A stretch of 39,668 nucleotides of DNA from an uncultured Parabacteroides sp. (GTDB lineage: Bacteria > Bacteroidota > Bacteroidia > Bacteroidales > Tannerellaceae): the NCBI GenBank assembly GCA_947036995.1, contig CAMQTD010000006.1, forward strand, positions 1 to 39,668, in the 5' to 3' direction. The translations under genes and the position numbers were made by a program. How positions within the stretch are numbered: position 1 is the stretch's first letter; each line of letters opens with the position of its first letter. Below the pieces are notes generated by a model, which was given only the letters and a program-made list of their open reading frames with translations, was not told the origin of the DNA and ran no database searches. Below, one piece after another: positions 24,754 through 33,255 of the stretch.

Positions 24754-27033
24754 ATGAACAGTTATTGGATCAAAAACTGTTTCGGACTGCTACTTACTGG
24801 ATGTTTGCTGACGGCTTGTCAGCAAACTCCACTTGCGGAGCAAGGCGAGACAAAAGAACCTGTGGATTATGTAAATCCACTGATGGGAAATATCAGTCAC
24901 TTGTTAGTGCCTACATTTCCAACCGTACACCTACCTAACAGTATGCTACGTGTATATCCAGAGCGTGGCGATTATACGGGAGACCGCATTCAAGGTCTGC
25001 CCCTTATCGTAACTAGCCACCGTGGTAGTTCGGCTTTTAACCTCAGCCCTTATCAAGGTGCCGAGAGTAATATCAAGCCTGTTCAAGCATATAGCTACGA
25101 TCAAGAAAAGATTACACCTTATCGCTACGAAGTGTATTTAGACAACGAAGAGGTGGAGGTAGATTATGCTCCTTCGCACCAATCGGCAGTCTACTCGCTT
25201 ACGTTTGATAAGCATGCACCGAAATACTTAATCGTAAACACCCGCAACGGTGAATTATCATATACCGATGGCGCTATCAGCGGTTATCAGTTTATTGATA
25301 ATAAAACAAAGGTGTACCTATACCTCGAAACGAAAGAGACTCCAACCAAAGAGGGTGCTTTAGTAGATGGTACCATTCAATATGGCAAAGCCAATACTAA
25401 AGGGAAAAATGCTGCTTTAGCATTAGCATTTCCCGAATCAGTTAAAGAGATTGGCGTACGCTACGGTATCTCATTTATCAGCGAAGCGCAAGCTGCAAAG
25501 AATCTTAAACGTGAAATCTCGACCTACAGCGTAGATGCAGTAGCAGAGACTGGGCGTAAGGTATGGAACGAAACACTCGACAACATCCTTGTAGAAGGAG
25601 GTAGCGACGACGATAAAGCAATCTTTTATACCTCGATGTATCGCACCTACGAGCGTATGATCTGTATCTCTGAAGATGGAAACTACTACAGCGCTACGGA
25701 TGGAACTGTACATGCTGACGAAGGCACACCATTCTACACCGACGATTGGATTTGGGACACATACCGTGCTACGCACCCACTGCGTGTATTGGTAGAGCCT
25801 AAAAAAGAGTTGGATATGGTTAAATCATATATCCGCATGGCACAACAATCTAAAGAGGGTTGGATGCCTACATTCCCCGAAGTAACAGGCGATAGTCACC
25901 GTATGAATGGTAACCATGCCGTTGCCGTGATCTGGGATGCCTATTGCAAAGGGCTTACTGGCTTTGAGCTAGAGGCTGCTTACGAAGCGTGTCGCAGTGC
26001 AATCATGGATGAGACATTAGCGCCATGGGTACGTGCTCCGAAGAGTGAGTTAGACGAGTTCTATCAAAAGAATGGTTATTTCCCTGCTTTACACCCTGAC
26101 GAGAAAGAGACGTGTGATAAAGTTCACTCGTTCGAAAACCGTCAAGTTATTGCCGTTACATTGGGTAACAGCTACGACTACTGGTGTTTGTCTCAAATCG
26201 CAAAGGCGTTGGATAAGAAAGAAGATTATAACTACTTCTTAAAGCATTCGTACAACTACCGCAATGTATTTAATCACGAAACACAATTCTTCCACCCGAA
26301 AGATAACAAAGGTAACTTTATCATGCCTTTCGACTATGTCTTCTCTGGCGGACAGGGTGCGCGTGCTTATTATGGCGAGAACAATGCATGGATCTATCGT
26401 TGGGACGTACAGCATAACGTGGCAGACTTAATCGCCTTGATGGGTGGAGATCAAAACTTTATCGCCAACCTTGAGGAGATGTTTAACACGCCACTAGGTA
26501 AAAACAAGTTCGACTTCTACAAAACGCTACCTGATCATACCGGTAACGTTGGGCAATTCTCTATGGCAAATGAGCCATCGTTGCATATCCCTTACTTATA
26601 CAACTATGCTGGGCAGCCTTGGAAAACGCAAAAGCGTGTGCGCAAACTGCTTAAAGAGTGGTTCAGAAACGATCTAATGGGTGTGCCAGGAGACGAAGAT
26701 GGTGGTGGAATGTCTGCCTTTGTAGCATTCTCACAAATGGGATTCTATCCTGTAACACCAGGTAGCCCGACTTACAACATCGGTAGCCCTATCTTCTCTG
26801 AAGTTACAATGGACTTAGGTAATGGTAAAACATTCGATATCATTGCGGAAAACTGCTCTGAAGAGAATAAATACATCCAATCGGCAACACTAAACGGCAA
26901 ACCGCTTAACCAAGCATGGTTCAGCCATAGCGACATCGCGAATGGTGGTGTGCTTAAATTGGTGATGGGTGATAAAGCGAATAAGACGTGGGGTACTGCT
27001 ACTCCGCCTCCTTCGGCGGCTAAAATACAGTAA
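24754..27033 (+). CDS. GH92 family glycoside hydrolase, lipoprotein
   Basis: Second GH92 protein, 759 aa, a predicted lipoprotein (LLTAC, Cys22). The domain begins YVNPLMGNISHLLVP, then FYTDDWIWDTYRATHPL and the catalytic segment PGDEDGGGMSAFVAFSQMGF. It keeps GDED but replaces NGQTSAW of its neighbour with GGGMSAF and lacks the neighbour's early aromatic motifs, so the two belong to different GH92 branches and probably differ in substrate. Translation is probably coupled to the first gene (2-nt gap). Surface or periplasmic attachment through the lipid is likely. It converges on the CoA-disulfide reductase gene across a strong terminator. Confidence 0.92.
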   Translation: MNSYWIKNCFGLLLTGCLLTACQQTPLAEQGETKEPVDYVNPLMGNISHLLVPTFPTVHLPNSMLRVYPERGDYTGDRIQGLPLIVTSHRGSSAFNLSPYQGAESNIKPVQAYSYDQEKITPYRYEVYLDNEEVEVDYAPSHQSAVYSLTFDKHAPKYLIVNTRNGELSYTDGAISGYQFIDNKTKVYLYLETKETPTKEGALVDGTIQYGKANTKGKNAALALAFPESVKEIGVRYGISFISEAQAAKNLKREISTYSVDAVAETGRKVWNETLDNILVEGGSDDDKAIFYTSMYRTYERMICISEDGNYYSATDGTVHADEGTPFYTDDWIWDTYRATHPLRVLVEPKKELDMVKSYIRMAQQSKEGWMPTFPEVTGDSHRMNGNHAVAVIWDAYCKGLTGFELEAAYEACRSAIMDETLAPWVRAPKSELDEFYQKNGYFPALHPDEKETCDKVHSFENRQVIAVTLGNSYDYWCLSQIAKALDKKEDYNYFLKHSYNYRNVFNHETQFFHPKDNKGNFIMPFDYVFSGGQGARAYYGENNAWIYRWDVQHNVADLIALMGGDQNFIANLEEMFNTPLGKNKFDFYKTLPDHTGNVGQFSMANEPSLHIPYLYNYAGQPWKTQKRVRKLLKEWFRNDLMGVPGDEDGGGMSAFVAFSQMGFYPVTPGSPTYNIGSPIFSEVTMDLGNGKTFDIIAENCSEENKYIQSATLNGKPLNQAWFSHSDIANGGVLKLVMGDKANKTWGTATPPPSAAKIQ

Positions 27034-27050
27034 ACCTATTCTGAATAAAC

Positions 27051-27097
27051 AAAAAGAGGCTCGAAACTTAATGATATTAAGTTTCGAGCCTCTTTTT
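27051..27097. terminator. Bidirectional terminator after the GH92 pair
   Basis: A perfect 22-bp stem (27051-27072 with 27076-27097), loop GAT, with A5 and T5 tracts at the ends. It serves both convergent transcripts. Confidence 0.92.
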
Positions 27098-27147
27098 ATG
27101 TTGTAAAAGTGAAATGATATCTTCAATATAAAACTGAGAAAATGTGT

Positions 27148-29586
27148 TTAAATAAACAGATTCACATTCGCTTGCTCAGCTCGTTCTAGATAAGCTGCTA
27201 CACCTCCAAGTGTAACATGGTCCATCAGTTCTTCTTTCTTCACTCCCATTACATCCATACTCATTGTACATGCAATCATCTCTACATTATTATCTATTGC
27301 CATTTGTATGAGACTTTCGAGACTTTCTACGCGTTTACGCTTCATTACTAAACGCATCATCCAGCCACCGAGTCCGCCCATATTCATTTTTGAGAGGGAT
27401 AGATCTTTGCTGTTGTTCGGAAGCATCCAGCCAAACATCGTGCCCAGTAGATCTTTCTTTACATTGACTGATTTGTGCTTTTTAATAACACTCAATCCCC
27501 AGAATGTAAAAAACAGCGTTACCTTTTTACCCGTAGAAGCTGCACCGTTGGCGATCACAAACGATGCCAATGCTTTATCTAGGTCGTCGCTAAAAACGAT
27601 CAATGTTTTGTTATCCTTGTCTGAACTGTTTAGTGTGCATGCAGGTTTCTTTTCTCCTTTTTCGATCAATGCCTCTACGATACCTGCTGTATTGGAGACG
27701 TTGAGCAATGTAGCCCCTGTCATATTGCACCATGCCGAAACATCACTTGCAAAACCCTGATCGGTAGCTTTAATACTTAATTGCTCCCCTTGTTCGAGCT
27801 GTTCGTACTCTTTTTTAAGCTGCATTACAGGACCCGGGCATTGCAATCCACAAGCATCAATGTGTATGATTTTGCTTTTACCTTGTTTCATTGGTTTATT
27901 TATTGAGCTGTTATTTGCTGAAGGAGATTGTTTAACTTCTGAAGTAGCAGCACTGTATGTTTTATATCCACCCGAAAGATTGGCTATTTGTGTAAAGCCA
28001 TGCTGATCTAATATGCGGTAGGCCAAATATCCACGCAAACCGACTGCACAGAATAAAATAATCGGAACATTTTTAGACAATGTATCCATACGCTTGCGAA
28101 GATCGTCTACTGGGATATTAATTGCACCTGCAATGCTACCCAATGCAAATTCGTCGGCGGTACGCACATCAATCAACAGTGTATCACTGCTTCGATCGTT
28201 AATCTTGCGCCACGAAACTACGTGTACACGCTTACTTAATATATTATCAGCTACAAAACCAGCCATATTCACAGGGTCTTTTGCCGAAGAGAAAGGGGGT
28301 GCATAGGCATGTTCGATAGCGATAAGGTCGTAAATTGTACCCTGCGCCCGCACTACTTGTGCAAAAAGATCAATGCGCTTATCTACGCCATCAAAGCCGA
28401 TAACTTGCGCACCTAACAATCGCCCACTTGTAGGATCGAACAAGATTTTAATCGCCAATGGAACAGCTCCAGGGTAATAACTTGCGTGAGAACTTCCATG
28501 TGTATAAGAACTTTGGTAAGCAATTCCCTCGCGTTGAAGCAGTTTAGCATTCGCTCCAGTGGCTGCAACCGTAACATCAAATACTTTTGCAATGGATGTA
28601 CCAATAGCGCCTTCGTAGCTGAATTTATTTCCTAAAACAATATTGTTTGCTACAATGCGCCCTTGCTTATTGGCTGGTCCTGCAAGTGGAATCATTGCTG
28701 GCTTGCCTGTAACTAAGTGATTGATCTCAGTGGCATCTCCCAAAGCATATATATCAGCTGCAGATGTTTGCATATATTCATTTACGGCAATACCGCCCGT
28801 TTTACCAATCTTTAGTGCAGCCTCTTTTGCGAGGATAGTTTCAGGTCTGACACCAATGCTTAAGATTACCATATCGGTTACGATCTTTCGTCCACTTTTA
28901 AGATGTACTGCTATCTGTCCGTTAGGTAATTCGTCGAAAAAGTCAACACCATCATTCAATATCAACTGAACCGATTTTGCCTCTAAATGTTGGTGTACAA
29001 TTGATGCCATCGAATAGTCTAATGGCGCCATTACTTGATTTGCCATTTCAACAACACCCACTTCGACACCGAGTGTATGTAGATTTTCTGCCATCTCCAA
29101 GCCAATAAATCCACCACCTATCACCAATGCCGATTTCGGCTTCGATGCTGTTACGTATTGTTTTATAGCATCCGTATCTGGAATATTACGTAACGTAAAG
29201 ATATGCTTTTGATTGATTCCCTTAATACCTGGTCGGAGCGGTTCTGCTCCTGGCGAAAGCACTAATTTAGTGTACTGTTCAGTATATATGCGCCCTGTTT
29301 GCAGCTCTTTAATTTCTACAAGATGATTTTCGGGATCAATCCGAATAACCTCTTGCCCCGTGCGAATGTCAATATTAAAGCGATTGATAAATCCTTGTGC
29401 TGTTTGTACAAAGAGCTTTTCACGTTCGCGAATCACATCTCCAATGTAATACGGCAGTCCGCAATTCGCATACGAAACATAATCTCCTCGTTCAAAAAGA
29501 ATAATCTCAGCTTGCTCATCTAATCTTCTCAAACGAGCTGCTACCGTTGCTCCACCAGCAACTCCTCCAATAATAATGTATTTCAT
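27148..29586 (-). CDS. Four-domain CoA-disulfide reductase-rhodanese-TusA-DsrE protein
   Basis: Sulfur-handling flavoprotein of 812 aa. Domain 1 (1-450) is a class III pyridine nucleotide-disulfide oxidoreductase with FAD motif GGVAGGATVAARLRRL, single redox Cys42 in YANCGLPYYIGD and NAD motif VIGGGFIGLEMAENL. Domain 2 (about 455-545) is a rhodanese with the active-site loop FCAVGLRG. Domain 3 (about 575-640) is TusA-like, with DACGLQCPGPVMQLK. Domain 4 (about 665-812) is DsrE-like, with ACTMSMDVMG. Together the domains could reduce CoA disulfide, persulfide or polysulfide and relay sulfane sulfur. It follows a marR gene by 30 nt. The true substrate is unknown. Confidence 0.93.
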   Translation of the reverse strand: MKYIIIGGVAGGATVAARLRRLDEQAEIILFERGDYVSYANCGLPYYIGDVIREREKLFVQTAQGFINRFNIDIRTGQEVIRIDPENHLVEIKELQTGRIYTEQYTKLVLSPGAEPLRPGIKGINQKHIFTLRNIPDTDAIKQYVTASKPKSALVIGGGFIGLEMAENLHTLGVEVGVVEMANQVMAPLDYSMASIVHQHLEAKSVQLILNDGVDFFDELPNGQIAVHLKSGRKIVTDMVILSIGVRPETILAKEAALKIGKTGGIAVNEYMQTSAADIYALGDATEINHLVTGKPAMIPLAGPANKQGRIVANNIVLGNKFSYEGAIGTSIAKVFDVTVAATGANAKLLQREGIAYQSSYTHGSSHASYYPGAVPLAIKILFDPTSGRLLGAQVIGFDGVDKRIDLFAQVVRAQGTIYDLIAIEHAYAPPFSSAKDPVNMAGFVADNILSKRVHVVSWRKINDRSSDTLLIDVRTADEFALGSIAGAINIPVDDLRKRMDTLSKNVPIILFCAVGLRGYLAYRILDQHGFTQIANLSGGYKTYSAATSEVKQSPSANNSSINKPMKQGKSKIIHIDACGLQCPGPVMQLKKEYEQLEQGEQLSIKATDQGFASDVSAWCNMTGATLLNVSNTAGIVEALIEKGEKKPACTLNSSDKDNKTLIVFSDDLDKALASFVIANGAASTGKKVTLFFTFWGLSVIKKHKSVNVKKDLLGTMFGWMLPNNSKDLSLSKMNMGGLGGWMMRLVMKRKRVESLESLIQMAIDNNVEMIACTMSMDVMGVKKEELMDHVTLGGVAAYLERAEQANVNLFI

Positions 29587-29616
29587 CTTAATTTATTTGT
29601 TTAAATCTTTATATGG

Positions 29617-29979
29617 TTAAAAGTTCATCGCTGTTTTCAGCTGCTCAATCAAATTCTCGAAGCAGAGTTCGGCATGCATCATTTGGTCTACCTTAGCCTT
29701 TCCTTGGTCCGAAAGGGTAAAAAACATTTGTCGCTTGTCTGTTTTGCTGAGGATGCGTTCTATCAGCCCTTTATTCTCTACTGTAGTAATCACTTTCGAT
29801 ACGCGCGAATTAGAAAGTCCAATGTATTCGCAAATTGTACCTGCCGATTTAGCTTCATTATCTTTTAAGCAACAAAGCAGCATCGCCTCGTTTAGGGTTA
29901 AGCTGTGTGCTTCGGAAAAGTTGCGTTCGAATTGATATAGCACTTTATATAACTCTTTAATCGCACAAATTGATTCCAT
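29617..29979 (-). CDS. MarR-family transcriptional regulator
   Basis: Winged-helix regulator of 120 aa, slightly short for MarR (about 140). Motifs are LTLNEAMLLCCLKDNEAKSAGTI in the helix before the HTH, then YIGLSNSRVSKVITTVENKGLIERI (recognition helix and wing start) and DKRQMFFTLSDQGKAK, the conserved Asp-Lys-Arg wing. Two adjacent cysteines and Cys7 and Cys33 could be redox-sensitive. It is 30 nt upstream of the sulfur oxidoreductase gene, probably in the same operon, and likely controls it. An inverted-repeat cluster lies in the promoter region before it. Confidence 0.9.
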   Translation of the reverse strand: MESICAIKELYKVLYQFERNFSEAHSLTLNEAMLLCCLKDNEAKSAGTICEYIGLSNSRVSKVITTVENKGLIERILSKTDKRQMFFTLSDQGKAKVDQMMHAELCFENLIEQLKTAMNF

Positions 29980-30047
29980 TGTTTATTTGTTTTTAATTGA
30001 ATGTAATTTAGAGGGCGCATGCTAAAATCGTATTGATCGTAACGAAA

Positions 30048-30119
30048 GCGCATGCAAATGTAATACTATTTTCTAATAAATATATTTCGTAGTGGAAATA
30101 TATTTCATAAAGAAATATA
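30048..30119. promoter_or_regulatory. marR promoter with inverted-repeat operator candidates
   Basis: On the minus strand TACATTTG (30055-30062) is a -7 element 76 nt before the marR start. Upstream of it, AAATATATTTC (30078-30088) and GAAATATATTT (30095-30105) form an 11-bp inverted repeat with a 6-nt spacer, covering the -33 region. An overlapping one, TATATTTC (30099-30106) with GAAATATA (30112-30119), repeats the motif. GCGCATGC occurs at 30015-30022 and 30048-30055, 33 bp apart. A MarR dimer could bind here and block its own promoter. Confidence 0.5.
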
Positions 30120-30229
30120 AATAGAGGAAAATAGATGTATAGAACGATTATTACCATACCTCAGCATATATATACAGGATATTACAGATTTATTTCGTCG
30201 TTATACCGTGATAATTTAAAAACAAAAAC

Positions 30230-30237
30230 TATCTTTG
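30230..30237 (+). promoter_or_regulatory. -7 element just before the 125-aa ORF
   Basis: TATCTTTG matches TAnnTTTG, and only 4 nt separate it from the ATG at 30242. Transcription from it would give a leaderless or nearly leaderless message. Confidence 0.5.
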
Positions 30238-30241
30238 CTGC

Positions 30242-30619
30242 ATGGATTCATTTCATAGACTTCTGGTATCACTTGCCTTTTTATTGGTTTCCGTACACTT
30301 TGTGAACGTAAAGCAAGAAGAGAGTATATGCATACAAAAAGAGATAGCATCAAGTTCTAATCAAAATCAAGCAACCGCTGCCACAGAGGGAAGTGACTTG
30401 AGCCTTGATGACTTCTCGCAAATTCAAACACGGATAAATACAAAAGCACTTAGACGATCTAAATCGACACAAAGTCGTAAAACCTATACTGCTGCCTATT
30501 TATTTATTTCGCATCGCAACATGATTTGTCAGCAACTGGTAGCAAGCAAAAACTTAGCCATCTTGAACAAACCCCATGCCGACTACTACTTACACACGCT
30601 GAAACGGTTACGAATTTAG
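30242..30619 (+). CDS. Uncharacterised small exported or membrane-anchored protein, 125 aa
   Basis: Not recognised. It starts with a hydrophobic helix (MDSFHRLLVSLAFLLVSVHF) which may be a signal peptide or anchor, then a polar linker rich in Ser, Thr and Gln (about 30-80), and a basic C-terminal part (YLFISHRNMICQQLVASKN, LHTLKRLRI). Coding support is only moderate: no homologous motif is visible, but it fills the gap on the strand of its neighbour, has a -7 box in front and a plausible signal sequence. The very short distance from promoter to ATG suggests a leaderless transcript, or that the box really serves the downstream gene at 30733. Confidence 0.5.
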   Translation: MDSFHRLLVSLAFLLVSVHFVNVKQEESICIQKEIASSSNQNQATAATEGSDLSLDDFSQIQTRINTKALRRSKSTQSRKTYTAAYLFISHRNMICQQLVASKNLAILNKPHADYYLHTLKRLRI

Positions 30620-30732
30620 CCCTCGCTACATGCTCCTCAAAACATATATAATACAGTATCTGGCTAAAAGTAGCAGCATGCTGTATTTCAATTCACAACA
30701 ACACATTCGATTTTAAACACATATTATATATA

Positions 30733-31779
30733 ATGGGATTACTTTTATTTTATTTACTATTAGCGCTTTCCGTCTCGTTTCTTTGTTCAGTACTTGAGGC
30801 AGTACTGCTGTCAACGCCTGCATCTTTTATCTCTATGAAAGAGAGTGAAGGGGTTAAATCGGCTACACTTTTCAAAAAATTAAAGCAAGATATCGACAAA
30901 CCGCTATCTGCAATACTCTCGCTAAACACCGTAGCACACACGATTGGTGCAGCAGGTGTGGGATCGCAGGCGGTAATGATTTTCGGAGAGGCCTATTTTG
31001 GTCTTATCTCTGCCGTACTAACAATTTTAATTCTTGTACTCTCTGAAATTATCCCAAAAACAATTGGTGCATCTTATTGGAGAGCATTGGCAATGGGTTC
31101 AGGTAGAGTTATTCAAGCCATGATTTATATCTGCTATCCACTTGTTGTTTTATCAAAACTACTCACAAAAATTATTGCTCCCGCTAAAAAAGAAGCATCA
31201 GTTAGTAGAGAAGAGGTTTCTGCCATGATAACAGTAGGTGTCGAAGAGGGTATCTTTGCATCTAAAGAGAATAAAATCATTCAAAACATTATTCGATTAG
31301 ATGAGGTAAAATCGAAAGAGGTGATGACGCCACGTATCGTTGTTTCGATTGCTTCGGAGGATATGACTTTACGCGAGTTTTATGCCAATAAATCATTCCT
31401 TCACCACTCTCGTATCCCGGTTTACTCGGATAGTAAAGAGAGCATCACAGGTTATGTACTGCGTCAAACTGTTTTTGAACAGATGGCTGGAGGGAATTTT
31501 GAAATGACTTTATTGGATATAAAACGTGATATACGTGTACATCCCGAAAATAAATCGCTAACAGCCCTTTGGGAAGATCTACTCGCAAACAAAGAGCATA
31601 TTGCCCTGATTGTAGACGAGTATGGTAGCTTTGAGGGTATCGTTACAATGGAAGATGTTATAGAAACACTGCTTGGATTAGAGATCTTAGACGAAAAAGA
31701 TTCGATCGAAGACATGCAGCAATACGCTAAAGAGCGTTGGGCTACGCGTAAAGAAAAGTACAAACACCTCGGACTATAA
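30733..31779 (+). CDS. CNNM/CorC-type membrane protein (DUF21 + CBS domains)
   Basis: Membrane protein of 348 aa. Residues 1-150 are the DUF21 (CNNM) transmembrane domain with three or four helices and the motif LSEIIPKTIGASY. A short helix bundle (VSREEVSAMITVGVEEGIFASKEN) leads to a pair of CBS domains (about 195-325), with VMTPR at the start and LIVDEYGSFEGIVTMEDVIE, typical of this family. It lacks the C-terminal CorC/HlyC domain. Relatives are linked to Mg2+/divalent cation efflux or tolerance; many are mislabelled 'hemolysin'. The direction and ion are not evident. A hairpin terminator follows. Confidence 0.9.
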   Translation: MGLLLFYLLLALSVSFLCSVLEAVLLSTPASFISMKESEGVKSATLFKKLKQDIDKPLSAILSLNTVAHTIGAAGVGSQAVMIFGEAYFGLISAVLTILILVLSEIIPKTIGASYWRALAMGSGRVIQAMIYICYPLVVLSKLLTKIIAPAKKEASVSREEVSAMITVGVEEGIFASKENKIIQNIIRLDEVKSKEVMTPRIVVSIASEDMTLREFYANKSFLHHSRIPVYSDSKESITGYVLRQTVFEQMAGGNFEMTLLDIKRDIRVHPENKSLTALWEDLLANKEHIALIVDEYGSFEGIVTMEDVIETLLGLEILDEKDSIEDMQQYAKERWATRKEKYKHLGL

Positions 31780-31797
31780 TTGAGTTCTGTATAACAC

Positions 31798-31837
31798 ACT
31801 TCGATTAATGGCACTATATTTTGCTGTTAATCGAAGT
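31798..31837 (+). terminator. Terminator after the DUF21/CBS gene
   Basis: ACTTCGATTAA (31798-31808) pairs with TTAATCGAAGT (31827-31837), an 11-bp stem with an 18-nt loop, followed by TCTTTCTCT. It lies 18 nt after the stop. Confidence 0.7.
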
Positions 31838-31961
31838 TCTTTCTCTATATCCACATAAAAACCACGTATTCTTTGTATATCTGCTATTTTTTTTTGAACC
31901 TTGCAGTATTATTTAATATAATAGTATCTAAACAAATAATCAATTTCTTTAATCTATTTTT

Positions 31962-32738
31962 ATGCATCAAAACAAGCATATTCTTGAAGTATCCGATTTG
32001 TTGATGAACTTTGCAACCAGTCTTATGGGAGCCGGTTCGCATACATCTAGGATTGTTCGTAATGTATCTCGCATGGCAGAGGTATTTAATTATGATGTTA
32101 GTATTACCGTTTTTCAAAAAAGTATTTTTATGACTTTGGTCAGTCTGGACGACAGTAGCATACGCTACACTGCCATCCAAAAGATTAACCCGATGTCCCT
32201 AAACTTCCGCACAATATCGGATTTAAGTGCGTTGTCGTGGAGTGTGTACGATAATAAACTACCGATCGAAGAGATTAGAGCCGAGTACAACGACATTATG
32301 CGTAAACCTCGCCTCAACGATTGGATCGTTGTACTACTTGTAGCGTGTGCAAATGCCTCATTCTGTAAACTCTTTATGGGTGATAGCTATGCTATGTTAT
32401 TTGTTTTTCTCTCTACTTTTGCTGCGTTCTTTGTTCGCCAACGCATGCTAGCGCATCACATTAATCACTTTTTGGTATTTATTACATGCGCATTTATCTC
32501 CTCTATGATTGCTGGTATAAGTGTGATCATGAATATTGGAGCTACTCCCGATGTAGCATTAGCAACCAGTGTACTCTTTTTAATACCTGGTGTACCAATG
32601 ATTAACTCAATACTCGACATCCTTGAGGGGCACGTACTAGCAGGTACCTCACGCCTAATCAATGCAGCGAATTTGATTATCTGCATCGCGATCGGATTTT
32701 TCTTTACCATACAAATTTTAGGAATAGACAAGTTATGA
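31962..32738 (+). CDS. ThrE-family threonine/serine exporter, N-terminal (DUF1212) subunit
   Basis: Protein of 258 aa with a soluble N-terminal domain (about 1-115: LEVSDLLMNFATSLMGAGSHTSRI, a DUF1212 signature) followed by five hydrophobic helices (about 118-255). In Corynebacterium ThrE the two parts are fused in one exporter of threonine and serine; in many bacteria they are split, as here, where the partner overlaps by 4 nt (ATGA). Together they should form an inner-membrane exporter driven by the proton gradient. Amino-acid export is by family homology; the substrate could also be an organic acid, as known for relatives of this superfamily. Confidence 0.9.
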   Translation: MHQNKHILEVSDLLMNFATSLMGAGSHTSRIVRNVSRMAEVFNYDVSITVFQKSIFMTLVSLDDSSIRYTAIQKINPMSLNFRTISDLSALSWSVYDNKLPIEEIRAEYNDIMRKPRLNDWIVVLLVACANASFCKLFMGDSYAMLFVFLSTFAAFFVRQRMLAHHINHFLVFITCAFISSMIAGISVIMNIGATPDVALATSVLFLIPGVPMINSILDILEGHVLAGTSRLINAANLIICIAIGFFFTIQILGIDKL

Positions 32739-33250
32739 ATATAGACTTTTATCAACTCATCCAAGATGGCTTTTTTGCAGCCATTGCTTCTATCGGTTTT
32801 GCCGTTATATCTAATCCACCTAAAAAAGCGATTGCAGTTTCGGCGATACTCGCTTTTGTAGGACACTCTTTTCGATTCTATCTACTGAACAACACCAGCC
32901 TATCTCTTTCGGGAGCTACACTGTTGGCTGCGCTATGCATTGGATTATTAAGTATCTTTTTTGCCAAACGGATACATTGTCCGGCCGAGGTATTCTCGTT
33001 CCCCTCACTGCTTCCAATGATTCCAGGTATGTTTGCCTATAACTTGATCCTTTCGCTTATGAAATTTGCTAACACCTCGGATCAAGTGTTACAGCAAAGT
33101 TTGGTTACGGGCATATTCAAAAATGGACTTACCGTCATATTTGTAATGTTTGCACTCGTAATTGGGGTTTCACTTCCTCTACTCATATTTCACAAACAAT
33201 CGTTTATGATGACTCGAATTCTTAATCCAGTAAGGAAATTTAAAAAATAG
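32735..33250 (+). CDS. ThrE-family threonine/serine exporter, C-terminal (DUF3815) subunit
   Basis: Membrane protein of 171 aa, five hydrophobic helices, no soluble domain. IASIGFAVISNPPKKA, FAKRIHCPAEVFSFPSLLPMIPG and a Lys-rich end (NPVRKFKK) are characteristic of the DUF3815 half. Its ATG overlaps the stop of the first subunit (ATGA), so equal synthesis is expected. It ends 5 nt before the nuclease/phosphatase gene, which may be the third member of the transcript. Confidence 0.9.
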   Translation: MNIDFYQLIQDGFFAAIASIGFAVISNPPKKAIAVSAILAFVGHSFRFYLLNNTSLSLSGATLLAALCIGLLSIFFAKRIHCPAEVFSFPSLLPMIPGMFAYNLILSLMKFANTSDQVLQQSLVTGIFKNGLTVIFVMFALVIGVSLPLLIFHKQSFMMTRILNPVRKFKK

Positions 33251-33255
33251 ATCGT

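Noticed and set aside
15854-27033. A polysaccharide utilization locus joining the sulfatase and GH92 genes
   Set aside because: No SusC/SusD pair, TonB receptor or hybrid regulator is present, and a five-gene operon on the opposite strand separates the sulfatase from the mannosidases.
27308-27760. 150-aa plus-strand ORF inside the CoA-disulfide reductase gene
   Set aside because: It is antisense to a gene with strong domain support, has no family motifs and no promoter, so it is a reading-frame shadow.
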